Assembly: GCA_028023455.1 (NCBI GenBank)
Contig: JAQFVV010000444.1
Location: 122,001-186,000 of the forward strand
DNA: 64,000 nucleotides
From: Epiperipatus broadwayi
Lineage: Eukaryota > Onychophora > Udeonychophora > Euonychophora > Peripatidae
Reading direction: 5' to 3'
The position numbers were made by a program, and so were the translations under genes. The notes below the pieces were generated by a model. It did no database searches, was not told the origin of the DNA, and was given only the letters and a program-made list of their open reading frames with translations. Each line of letters starts with the position of its first letter. Position 1 is the first letter of the stretch. Of this stretch, positions 47,992 to 58,549 are shown one piece after another.

Positions 47992-48210
47992 TTAAATACT
48001 ACACAGACACAGTAATACAAATGCAAAAACATTAATAAATTCTACATTTATCAAATAATAAAATTTAAAATAATATTCAAATAATAAAAAAATTATTTTC
48101 AGGCCGAAGGCTTTGAAACTGTCAATTATTGGAAAGGCTGAATCCATTTTATTAAGCACTCTGGCCAATAATAAAATTCTCCCTTTGTCTTCTTCATGCA
48201 ATCTAGTAAA
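47992..48210 (-). other. Exon-like segment on the minus strand, unassigned
   Basis: On the minus strand TTTTTTTCTGTTCAG (complement of 48211-48225) is a strong 3' splice-like site. The frame that follows reads FTRLHEEDKGRILLLARVLN then KMDSAFPIIDSFKAFGLK, quite protein-like and less AT-rich than its surroundings, before passing into hydrophobic AT-rich sequence and a stop at 47992. It could be a terminal exon or a chance ORF. The family was not recognised. Confidence 0.3.
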
Positions 48211-49107
48211 CTGAACAGAAAAAAATTAAATGAACCTATTAATAAAAATATTAATATAAAATCCACATTGTGTTTAATTTTATCATGCCATTTTTAAAAG
48301 GAACCCGAGCTGCAGAGAATGATGGGTTTTTTTTTTAAATGTCATTTTACTGATTTTTTGGCAATTTTAAAAATAAAATAAAAGAAATTTTAATTTCAAT
48401 GACTCAGTGGCAGTGTGCAGCAATCACACTATGGTCTGTGAAATTGATAAAGGTACAATTATTTTTAAAAATGACTATCCTCAATGATATAAATATTTAA
48501 CAAATGCAAATTATATAAACTGTTGCTCATAGATATTTCTATACTGTCAAATTAGTATACTCGTTACAAAATTCAAAACATAAAATATAATGTTTACATT
48601 CAAATTTACATTGCCTTTAACCCAAATTTTGTGTATGATAGTTTAATAATAATAATAAAAAAGTTTCAACCTTTTTTTTTGTAATAATAATCTGCTGTAA
48701 AAATATGGGTGGAATGGAATAATTGCTTTATGTAAAAAACTAACACATTGTTGACTCAATAAGTTTTTATTTCTATATATGAAATGCATTTTGGAGTGCA
48801 TTTATATTTTTCAGATGTCTTTATTCATATGTTTTAATAATGTGTGATGAAGTGGAAACTTTAAGTATATATTTAAAAAAATATTACACATGAAAAAAGA
48901 GAGATTATGCTTAAATAAAAATAAATATATTAACCTATAATTAAGGTTTAAAATTTCTATCTGATCTATAAATAATATGTTAATTTCTAATCTAATAAAA
49001 TGATTAGTAATAATCATTTGTGCATTTATCTAAATTACTGATGTCAAAGATATGACTGCAGCAAGATTGACACTCGTAAATAAAATTGTAATTATTTACA
49101 TATATGC
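48211..49107. other. AT-rich stretch, nothing recognised
   Basis: No coding, RNA or structured repeat signal. Confidence 0.5.
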
Positions 49108-50022
49108 CTGCAGCTCTTTTTATGCAATTTTTTAAATGCAGTTTTGAAGTTATGCAATTCATATTTTTTCTTAATATTTTTTTATGTGGTTTTTTTTATG
49201 TGATAAAGAAATTCATATTTCACTTAAAGTCAGATTTTTCCATTTTATATACATGCATGAAATTTTACATACTTTAAATGTCTGTTGGAAAAAGGTTTGG
49301 CAATAAATTTAGATACCATAGAAGATTTAGAAAAAGATAACAAAACTGGAGTGGAACCTGTTCATTTCACAGCAAAAATGATTTGAAAAAATTTTCAACT
49401 TTCTAATCAATTAAAAAATTATTTTCTTGTTAATGACATGAATTATGAACAAGCTCTTAAATTCCAACAAGAGCTAAATTATTGTATGGCTGGATATCGT
49501 GAGCTTCATAAACAATTAGTAAAATCTATCATCTTAAAGCTTTATTACTGATTACACTGTCACCAGAAAACCATTAACATGGCATGAGACTGAAGTTAGC
49601 ACTAATTCTGCTGTTTGTGTTTCTTCTTGCGATGAATCTGATTTTTCATTAGTTCACAAATGAACCTGCATATTGTCAAATAGTGATAATGATTAAAATA
49701 TGTATGGCAAAGTGTAAAATAAATTACACATAAAAACACATTGTTTTAAATAAAATTAAATAGTTACTAAAAAAAGTAAAAAATCTTCTGTCTTGTATCA
49801 ATTATATCAAATATTTGAAATTTTTTTTAGTCATACTTTATTTCCTTATTTTTTTAATGTGAATTTTAACATAATTTTACCTTGTTGCTTTGGTTTTATG
49901 CAATTTTTGAAAATTATAGAACATATCCCAAATTTTTCAATGTAAGTTAAGTCTATTTTTGTGTGATTTTTTTTTATGTGGGTTTTCTGCAGAATGTATC
50001 TGCCACATAAAAAGAGACCCAG
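49108..50022 (+). mobile_element. Candidate pogo/Tigger-like DNA transposon remnant
   Basis: The ends CTGCAGCTCTTTTTATG (49108-49124) and the complement of CTGGGTCTCTTTTTATG (50006-50022) match at 14 of 17 positions. Subterminal TTTTTATGTGG-type motifs near both ends resemble those of pogo/Tigger elements. Inside, 49300-49550 reads NLDTIEDLEKDNKTGVEPVH then FTAKMI, stop, and MNYEQALKFQQELN in one frame, and 49560-49660 continues in another (ETEVSTNSAVCVSSCDESDF). The order (acidic helical segment, then a Ser-rich tail) would fit the C-terminus of such a transposase. No DDE residues are preserved, so assignment is tentative. Confidence 0.4.
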
Positions 50023-50084
50023 ATATATATTACTTATTCATTTTTGTTTATATTTATAAAAAAATATAGCAAACCATTTTTCTA

Positions 50085-50515
<431 letters not shown>

Positions 50516-50716
50516 TTAAAAATATTTGAAAAAGTATTACTCATGGAAAAAGAGAGATGAAATTGAGTTATTCCCTGTATTTATATTTAATTAAAAACAT
50601 ATATGTTAGTCATTAAGTGAAATTTAAAATTTGTATCTGGTCATTAATATAGTTATTGTAAGTGAATGATGTCAAAGTTATGAAAATGAAAAATTTAACA
50701 TTAGTAAATCGAAGTG

Positions 50717-50756
<40 letters not shown>

Positions 50757-51077
50757 AGATGGTTATGTGTTTCATGGCATACAACAATATAATAGTGTTG
50801 TGCATGTATATATAAAGTTGAAAAAAAAGTAGAAATAAGCAAAAACATTTTTGCAGATATTTTCTACATTACACTGGAATAACAGTTAAGGATTAAATCA
50901 TTTTGAAATAAAAATTTTATTATTATAAATTACACATTTAAAAAGGTCTAAATAATATTTTACTAATTTCAATTATGAAATTAAAACAAGCATGTGTTTA
51001 TATTACAATAGATATACTGGTAATTATAAAATTCCATTATATTTTGTAATAAATTCTTTGTTTATAAATTTCTTTTA
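50516..51077. other. AT-rich stretch with a (TA)n tract
   Basis: (TA)n at 50720-50754. Otherwise nothing recognised. Confidence 0.6.
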
Positions 51078-51672
51078 GATTATATAATACTAATAATTCC
51101 ACACTAATAACCTTGTTAATGAAGTTTAATTTTGTTTATAAGTTTATATATGCTAAGCACCTTTGAAGTTCTTAGACTTCATATTAATAACTGAGTGCAG
51201 TCAATGATAGTGAGGAGGAGTATTGTAATTTATACAAATTATTTTGCTGTTCATTTGTTCATAGGGTATGGCATTTTCTTTGTTTTGATTAATTTGTCCA
51301 CATCAGCATTTTTAGAACATGAAAAACTACTGGACACAAATTTGAACCCACCAATCCCAGAATAGTATGTAGAGAGAGAAATGACCATAGGCATAAAATT
51401 AAAGAGGCCTACTTCATTAATAACAATACTAATTATATAAATAGAAAGGACATCTGTTTCACTATTTCAAAAAGATGGACAAATTAATCAAAACAAAGGA
51501 AATGCCATGAGCTAAGGCAAAATGTATAGCAAACTAATTTGCATAAATTACAATACTCTTTATTATTATTGGCTGCAGTCAGCTTGAAAGGGCTTAATGT
51601 ATACAAACTTATAAACAAAATTAAACTTTTCTAACAAGTGTGTTAGCATAGAATTATTAATATCTATATTTT
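51078..51672. repeat. Large palindrome (fold-back element, family F3)
   Basis: The left arm (51078-51305) includes GAAGTTTAATTTTGTTTATA, GTATTGTAATTTATACAAAT and TTTGTTTTGATTAATTTGTC. Their complements recur in reverse order at 51470-51672 (GACAAATTAATCAAAACAAA, AAATTACAATACTC, TTATAAACAAAATTAAACTT). The loop is about 160 bp and carries ATTTGAACCCACC, a weak B-box-like word. Arms are about 200 bp with some indels. Confidence 0.75.
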
Positions 51673-52200
51673 GATAAAAATTCTACAAAGTTGTTTTTGA
51701 AAGGATTAAGGTGAATTGAAATGAGTCATTAACTGTTTTCAATCAAGATAAAGAAACTTAATTTTAATTCCTGTGGTTTTTTAAAATTTTATCCTGACTA
51801 TAAAAAGGTTGGGAAAAAAATTAAATGAGAGATTAAAACAGATTTTATAGCATTACTATTATTATGAAGATATAACTAAAAGGGCAGAATACAAACTACT
51901 GCTGCTAGTGCAATAATGGAAGAGTTTGGATACCCATGAAAGTGAAGGACCTGGTTTTCTGTGTTTTATAGCCCATATTGTGTACCAGGTGGCTGGCTTG
52001 CCTGAAGTACATCAAATGGTAAAGACTAAATGGGGTTGATTTGATGCCATCAGTTACTTGATTTATATATTCCCCAAAAATGTCACTACTCTACTATGGG
52101 CATGATTATAGTAGGCCAGCTTACCAAAAGATTTTAGTATTACCATGCTATGTTATATGCTGCATTATCTATAGGCAGAGAAGCACAAACAAAGTTACTG

Positions 52201-52203
<3 letters not shown>
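51673..52203. other. Stretch without recognised features
   Basis: 51890-52180 is slightly less AT-rich, but no motif, repeat or splice-bounded ORF was identified. Confidence 0.45.

Positions 52204-52267
<64 letters not shown>
52204..52267. repeat. (TA)n tract at the 5' LTR boundary
   Basis: Two TA runs separated by TCAATA, which resembles the CAATATTGATATTGG near the start of the 3' LTR. The microsatellite has probably expanded inside the first bases of the 5' LTR and hides its exact start. Confidence 0.85.
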
Positions 52268-52270
<3 letters not shown>

Positions 52271-52904
52271 TGATATTGGCACATATAATTTTATCTAAAA
52301 AAAATTATTAAAATAATCTTTCATAAAAGAAAAATGTAAAATTAGATGTTGAAGAGTTTGTTTTCGAAAAGAATAAGAGTCAAATAGTTTTCTATCAGTT
52401 GTTTTTGAAATAAAAGTTAAAATTGATTAATTAAAAGAGGGGAGGGGAATCGTAGTTAGAATAGTTAAACTAAAGGTTTTATAAAAAAAGGAAGTAGAGT
52501 CTAATATTATTTGAAATATAATTTAAAGTTTAAGAAAAATATAAATCTCTTTTCATTCGAGTTTAAGTAAAGGAAAAGTCATCTTAAAAAACTAAATAGT
52601 AAATTGTATTAAAATATATATGTGCATATATATGTGCGATTGTAAATAAATAAAAAATGTATGCGAAATAAAAGAAGATTATCATTAAAAACACAGCAAT
52701 GGCTATTAATTAAAATATAAAACTACAGCATTAAAAAGCTTGTCTCCAATGGATTAGATATAAATTAAAATATAAAACAATACATTTTGCATGGCTATTA
52801 CTAATTAAGCAATCTTACAAAACACGTTGTCAAAGGATTAATTGCTAAATAATTTTGACAACAGATATTTGCCAGAGGATATTACAAGGACAACATGTCG
52901 CAAG

Positions 52905-52913
52905 TATAAATAG
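52905..52913 (+). promoter_or_regulatory. Putative TATA box of the 5' LTR
   Basis: TATAAATAG, conserved in the 3' LTR at 59212-59220, followed about 30 bases later by a CAGTTCAGTTCA segment where initiation would be expected. Inference from position and conservation only. Confidence 0.45.
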
Positions 52914-53642
52914 TAAAATTTTATCAGATAATCAGTTCAGTTCAGTTCACAAATCAATTGAGTCAGTTAATTTCAATCAGTTAAGTTAATTGTATCTAGA
53001 AACAAAAAATGCAGAGTTGAGCAGCTTTTGGGAACTCGCGTTTCTCCACAGCCTGATGTCCGATGAAAACAGCAAGATCTGCCCATGAAATAATGTCAGC
53101 TTAACAACTTGGAAATCTCCATCAATATCTAATTGCCTTCAATAATAATGATCATGAAGAATAATGAAACTCATCAAGGAAACATCCCAGCCGGCTGGAA
53201 GCATTCGTAATGGAAATATTCTCACCGAAAGCAGCCACCAAAGTGAACAAAATTCTACGTCTACATTCAAAATCCTAGGTAAAACATTTGCTTATTTTGT
53301 TTATACTGTAATAGCCATTGCATTGCATTAATTCATGCGAATCCTCCAAGAGTCTAATTATATGAACTTTATAAACATGCATAAAATGAACTATTGATGT
53401 TCGTATTTGTGAATGTTAGATAATTTAAATGTCAAAGAATATTTATGATTTTCATAAGATATATATTATAATGTGTTAATATATATATGTGCTCTGCGCA
53501 CAGGTAATGAAGCTATTAATAAATTGTCAAAATTTTTACTGCCAAGTGCTTTCGGGACAGTCTACAGTCCCATATTCATGGCGAGTTATTCTGTTAATAA
53601 CTGTAAAACTATGCAAATTTTATACAAATTTATGTGCAGATG

Positions 53643-54206
53643 TTACGTGGACCATTTACAAGATAGGGAATAGCAGGCCTCTCTTCTGTTGATTGCCGAT
53701 GGGTCAGCCACAATGAAGTAAGCTTCCCTAACTTTACGTTTGGTGTCGTTTGTTTCAGAGCAAACGACACTGGCTGTGGTAGGTAGAAAAGCATGTCCAG
53801 AGTTTCTCTTGTGTTCGACAAAAATCGAATTACCTTCATACTTTGTTTTGGTTTTATTGTAAAGGTATCGGTGTTGAGCTACTCTGGTGGCAATGTTAGT
53901 TTTGGTCTCTCCATAATATGTTGCCGTACAATTTCTTTGGGGGCAGGTAATTTTGTATACAACTTGAGGCATGAGTTCAGGTTTGATCCTGTCTTTGGTA
54001 TTATTTCTCAGTCTATTGGTGTTGGGAGGTGAACGGAAAGTGACTTCAAAGTTACATGATAGTTGATTGATAAAGCTTTTAGCTGTAGAGTGAACATATG
54101 GGATTAAGATTCTTGGTTTGTTTTCTTTCTTGTGGTTGTGGTTTATTTTATAGAAAAATTTGTTGACTTTTAATAATTGATGAGATTTTTTTTTTATCTG
54201 CCTCAT
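53643..54206 (-). pseudogene. PLE3 GIY-YIG endonuclease domain
   Basis: A 187-codon frame. ILIPYVHSTAKSF (about residues 33-45) precedes the domain. VVYKITCPQRNCTATYYGET (about 82-101) is the GIY...YIG core with a Cys pair typical of the Penelope-type variant. RVAQH (108-112) follows, then GHAFLP, and REAYFIVADPSAINRREA (about 161-178) includes the conserved catalytic Glu region. This part appears uninterrupted to a stop at 53643. The frame is offset from the RT frame (54148 onward), with a 59-base overlap. Confidence 0.9.
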
Positions 54207-55247
54207 ATTTGCACAAGTTATGGTTCATAAACATGAATGAAGAGAGGGCTTCAAGTTTGTGTGAGTGCGGCGCGTAAGAATTAGGGTTTGTCAAGCCTCT
54301 TACTTCCAAAGGTTTGACTACTATTTGGTAGTCCAGCTTTTCTATATTTTTGCTAACACATATGTCAAGGTATATGACCTGTTTGTCTTGGTTTTCCCAA
54401 GTAGTAGTAAAAGTAAGCTTGGTATTATTATGGAGGCTATTGTGAAGGTTAGAGATGATGTCTTCTGGGGCAGCAACGAATATGTCATCAATGTAGCGCA
54501 TATATATCATATGTGGGGTTGACATGAAGAGTGCAGGTAGTATTAGCTTCTTGTAATAGTCAAGTACAGCGCTTGCCATTATACCACTAAGTGGGAGGTC
54601 CATCGGCCATCTGTTGTTCATACTAAACCAATTATCTCTGAAAACAGAAACTATATTTAAATCAAACCATTTTAAAAAATCGATGATGAATTTGGCACGT
54701 GTAGGTGGGCAGTTTCTTGCAATTAATTTATCATTGACTATTTCGATAGATTGTTTACAGTCAATGGAGCCATATAGCTCTGCCACATCAAATGATGCGA
54801 TTTTAAAATTAGCTGGTATAAACGCGTGCTTAATTTTTCCTACAAACATGAAAGATGATTTAATGGTGTAATCGCCAAAGCCTAATATATCAATAAGCCA
54901 GCGATTGACCAAAACTGCCATGTTGAAATAGTGTGCCCTTTAAAATCAATCATAAGTCTCAAAGGTTTATCAGGCTTGTGCAGCTTAATGTTAGTGAAGA
55001 TTCTAGGAGGAGAAGAGGTTGACGGGTATATTCGATGGTATTCGGCTTTTGTAAAGATGCTATCACGATTTATTCGTAGTATATTGGATATAAATCTATC
55101 TCTGTTAAACCTATTGTTGAAATTATTTAGATTTACAAATTTTAATTTTTCGATTTGTGTATTAATCTTAATATTATATTCATCGTCATCTATCAATACA
55201 AATCTGTTCCCCTTGTCTTCTTTTAAGCAAATGATGGAATTATCCAC
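54148..55247 (-). pseudogene. PLE3 N-terminal block and reverse transcriptase
   Basis: The first frame (55247-54882) has KEDKGNRFVLIDDDEYN, the K-x-DKG motif of Penelope-like proteins, and PPRIFTNIKLHKPDKPLR (P-x-x-Y/F-x-x-x-K-x-HK-P). The second frame (54921-54148, 257 codons) has FDVAELYGSID (motif A, Asp45), PMDLPLSGIMAS (motif B, with Asp where Gly is usual), YMRYIDDIFVAAP (motif C, both Asp intact at 145-146) and VIYLDICVS. The frames overlap by 40 bases, indicating a frameshift. It would copy element RNA at a nick or at DNA ends, and is inactive as it stands because of the break and lost start. Confidence 0.9.
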
Positions 55248-55819
55248 TAGAAATTGATTTGTGTTAGTAATTTTCTTGTTCCAATCATTAGGATAATTGT
55301 TTAGCTGCTTGTTAATTTAAAATGTGCGTTTGTTATATTAGTTAAAAAAATTATGAAGATGTTTAAATTTAGTAAATTATTGTTAGTTAATAAATTGTCT
55401 TTAAATTTAAACTTTATCTGTCAGTCAATTCTTTTTATTAATCTCTTCTTACCAATATTTTATTATTGATTAAAATTAGACTGAGCTAGTTAAGGGAATT
55501 TTTTTGAGCACTGGATTATGAGCCTACTGACCAAATACGGTGTTTATTCTTTTGAATAGATAACTGGTGCCCGGAGTTTACTCCAAAACAAATAAAGTCT
55601 TTGGATAGTAGGGGTTTGAATCTAGCAACCGAGGTGGGCCATTGTTGATAGTTAAAGCTATCAATAATATCTCCCATTTTGCTCAAACATGCCGGTTCAT
55701 TCACGTAACATTTATAATCAAATAAGACTATAAATGTATTATGAAAAAAAGGTTGGAAACCAGCCAAAACATAAATACATGTAAGTAAGTCTTTCTGCGG
55801 AGCGAACCCGGTACATAAA

Positions 55820-55841
55820 TGGCTTTCCCAACGTTTGGGGC
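55820..55841 (+). promoter_or_regulatory. Possible primer-binding site
   Basis: TGGCTTTCCCAACGTTTGGGGC lies four bases after the LTR end. It resembles the tRNA-Lys type primer site (TGGC, CCCAACGT, GGGGC in order) but with two 2-base insertions, so priming by tRNA-Lys is a weak inference. Confidence 0.3.
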
Positions 55842-56170
55842 TGGTCCTAAGAAACAATAGTAATTAAATACTTTGTTTCTTGTTTGAAAATTTTTATACA
55901 ACAGCTAAATTACATATGTAAAAGTGTTTTAATTTTAAAAAAAGAATTGACTGAAAATTTTTTTTCTTTAAATGAAAAGAGATTTTGATATTTATGCTAT
56001 CAACTCAGAGACAATTTGGTATTTTGGGTGGAGTTAAAGCATTAAGAACGGGTAGAGAAAAGGATAAAAAGGGGTGGAGTCAGCCTGGGTTTCCATCTTA
56101 GTAAGAAAAATAATTAAACAATAATAATTTTTGATTTGTTAATGCAAAAGAATAAGTTAATAGCATAACT

Positions 56171-56909
56171 ATGAATAAAAAAATGGAGCTGGTAGAAAGT
56201 CCGATATATTTTAAAAATCCACAGTTAGTGGAAAAAGAGAAAGAAGAAGTATCTGAGACGTGAATGATGATGAAAATGATGATAAATATGATACAAGATC
56301 CCAAAGAAGAATTGTGTCAGAAATTTAAACAAGGTCAGCTAGAACTTAAAACAGAAATTAAAGAACTCAGAGCAGAAGTAAGGGAAATAAGATGTGAAAT
56401 TAGTGGAAAGGTAGAGAAAAATCAAGAGATCGTAGAATTAGATATTGTAAAAGAAAATAAGGAAGTTGAGGTCATGAAAGAGATAGTAGTCAGATAATTA
56501 TAAATATAGTAGTTTGGAAACAGAAATTAAATTAGAATCAGATAGCGTTGCTACAGAGAAAGTAGAAACCTATGTAGATCAAAAAGCAGAAGATAGCGTT
56601 AAGCATAGTAGTTTGGAAATAAAATTAATCAAGATAGAAAATAAAAATAAAAAGGTGAAAGTAAACGTTCGTATTCAATTTAGATGGAGATTTAAAATGA
56701 AGAGAAAGAATAGAAAAAAATATTCACGATTAGGAAAAATACGGAGGTCTGTGAAGCTTAAAGGTTTTCTAATTTACAAGGCAGAAAATAAAATGAAAAG
56801 AGAAAGAAATAAAATAGATTTTAATCGAGAGATAGAAGTGAGAATATGGAATATAATTTATGTTAGTGAGTTAGTAGAAAGAAAGAAGGAACTGCCTGAC
56901 ATAGTTTAA
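56171..56909 (+). pseudogene. Gag-like coiled-coil ORF of the LTR element, broken
   Basis: Frame 56171-56497 reads MELVESPIYFKNPQLVEKEK, a TGA at 56261, then a heptad-like charged segment (QGQLELKTEIKELRAEVREI) to a stop at 56495. A second frame (56514-56909) continues with acidic, then strongly basic sequence (FKMKRKNRKKYSRL). It lies where gag is expected, just inside the 5' LTR. A long coiled coil followed by a basic nucleic-acid-binding part is compatible with a structural protein. No zinc knuckle, protease or RT follows. The EIK/HSSLEIK repetition (ATAGTAGTTTGGAAA twice) suggests an internal duplication. Confidence 0.5.
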
Positions 56910-57109
56910 AAGTTGGTAAATGGGTGGAATAGTAAAGGGAAATAAACAAAAAGGACCAGAAATGACAATGAACATGAATATGATTATTCTAACGTCAATA
57001 ATTTGATAAATTTAAATCTGAAACTTCTATTTAAAACTAAAATAATAAATTACAAAATAAATAAATGAATAATGATAAATTAAAAGTAAAGTTAAAATCA
57101 GGACTTGTT

Positions 57110-57620
57110 TAAGTAATAATAAATGACAGAGGCTTCGTAAAATAAAAGATTTTTTTTTCTCCATGCGCATATTAATTAAGAAAAATGTTCGTAAATAAAT
57201 AAGTAGATCAAATAGTTAAAATAAAATTGATAAAATCAAGTTAAATAAATAAGAGTAAATATATCTGTAGTAAATAAAAATAAGAATGACTCGTAATAAA
57301 CTAATAGATTTTTTTTTTGGGAATACACGCACGGTAATAAAAGGAAGTAAATAAATGATTTAAAGTCAAGTCCAAAATATATATATATCAGTATAATAAT
57401 GAATTGTAATAAAGTAAAATAGTTTTTTTTTTCTGAGTACTCGCATGTTAAAATAAAATAGTTTTGGATATACGTAAGTTAATAAAAGGAAATAAATAAA
57501 TGGTACAAAGTAATCAAGTCCAATAAAATCTTTGTATAATAATAAAGAGCAGTAAAGTAAAATAGTTGTTTTCTAAATATACACACATTGATAATATATA
57601 AGGTAAACAAATGATTTAAG
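57110..57620. repeat. Degenerate tandem repeats inside the LTR element
   Basis: About four units of 115-150 bp, each with a T-run after AAATAG/AAGAT (57150, 57308, 57422, 57563), a following ACACGCA / ACTCGCA / ACACACA-like word, then AATAAAAGGAAATAAATAAA. This fills the space where pol would lie in an autonomous element. Confidence 0.55.
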
Positions 57621-57991
57621 AATAGTATTGTAAGATTAAATAAATATGTAAGATAATGTTCGCAATAGTTTAGAATAATATAAGTAAATATATTAAAGTA
57701 ATGTTCATATGTATTTAAATATAATATTGAAAGGTTAATATAAATATAAAGTCAATCTAAGTTGTATTAAGAGTGTATAAGTATACATGTGTGTATACGC
57801 GCACATACATTGGTAATATTCGGTAAATACGATACCTCATGATGCATATCTGAAATGTATTTATCCAGATATCCTTTTAGGTTATTTTCTTGGCACTGCT
57901 GCATCTCGTGATGTGTGCAAGAAGGGATTTATTTATTATAGATTCCCTGTAAGCAAGTCCAGTAATAACTCGATATTTAGAATATTAGTAG

Positions 57992-58273
57992 GTGTATAAT
58001 TGTGCTGCATGTATACACATGTGTAGAAATTTATCTATAGCAAAAGGGAATGAGGGTAGTATAGAAATAAGTTTAGGTAAGGATAAGTTTAAAGCTGCCG
58101 ACTGGATAAATTTTAGTACCTGTAATGGACTTATCAGAGATCATTCCTCTTTCCAAAGTGTAAGTCGAAAATGGACAGTTGAAAATTCCTGCCATTTGCA
58201 GCGATTTTTTTCCAAGTCCGGTAGAAACCTGGCAAATGAAGCTTCGATTTTATATATGTGTAAGTCAGTTTAA
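57992..58273 (+). other. ORF near the 3' end of the LTR element, unassigned
   Basis: 93 codons, reading KGNEGSIEISLGKDKFKAAD, INFSTCNGLIRDHSSFQ and HLQRFFSKSGRNLAN. It lies upstream of the polypurine tract in a less AT-rich block. No retroviral or cellular family is recognised. Confidence 0.25.
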
Positions 58274-58540
58274 GTCAGCGAATCTGCTTTCACGTCATTT
58301 CCAAAAGATCCCTGTGCCACAAAATTAGTTTGTCTCGGTGGTCATTATCCATGATTTCGATCATTGTGAACAATGTATTTGGCATAGATAGAAGGAAAGG
58401 ATAGTCAAAACAGATTGCCCTTGGTATGTAAAGTGAAAGCATTATGAAAAGCAAACTTAGAAAATAAATGAATATTTAGAATCAAGAATTAAAGTTGCAA
58501 GAGATAAAATGGTCAAAAATGATGCATTTTACTCTAAAAC

Positions 58541-58549
58541 GAAGGGGGG
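58541..58549 (+). promoter_or_regulatory. Polypurine tract
   Basis: GAAGGGGGG immediately before the TG that opens the 3' LTR. This is where plus-strand DNA synthesis would be primed in an LTR retrotransposon. Confidence 0.75.

Larger units (their letters stand above)
53481..55309 (-). mobile_element. Penelope-like element PLE3, 5'-truncated, inserted in the 5' LTR
   Basis: TGTTAAT at 53474-53480 and 55310-55316 flanks the insertion, and the 3' LTR has this word once at the same place, so the insertion is 1829 bp with a 7-bp target duplication. It carries, on the minus strand, the later N-terminal block, the RT and the GIY-YIG nuclease; the start of the protein is missing. It is the best-preserved Penelope-like copy here, with two long frames overlapping or meeting out of register. 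Confidence 0.95.
52271..55815 (+). repeat. 5' LTR (interrupted by PLE3)
   Basis: Aligns to the 3' LTR over its full length once 53481-55316 is removed. Contains TATAAATAG at 52905-52913, followed by a CAGTTCAGTTCAGTTCAC region that may hold transcription starts, and an AATAAAG at 55592. It ends GTACA at 55811-55815 (LTRs usually end CA). A CCTAGGTAAAAC near 53274-53285, also present in the 3' copy, resembles a 5' splice site. Confidence 0.8.

Noticed and set aside
54265-55257. Plus-strand ORFs opposite PLE3
   Set aside because: Shadows of the minus-strand Penelope-like coding region, whose motifs are unmistakable.
55516-55857. 113-codon antisense ORF across the end of the 5' LTR, with a relative at 60050-60307
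   Set aside because: It lies antisense in the LTR, its frame is not kept in the 3' LTR after the FNYQQWPT segment, and it crosses the LTR boundary.
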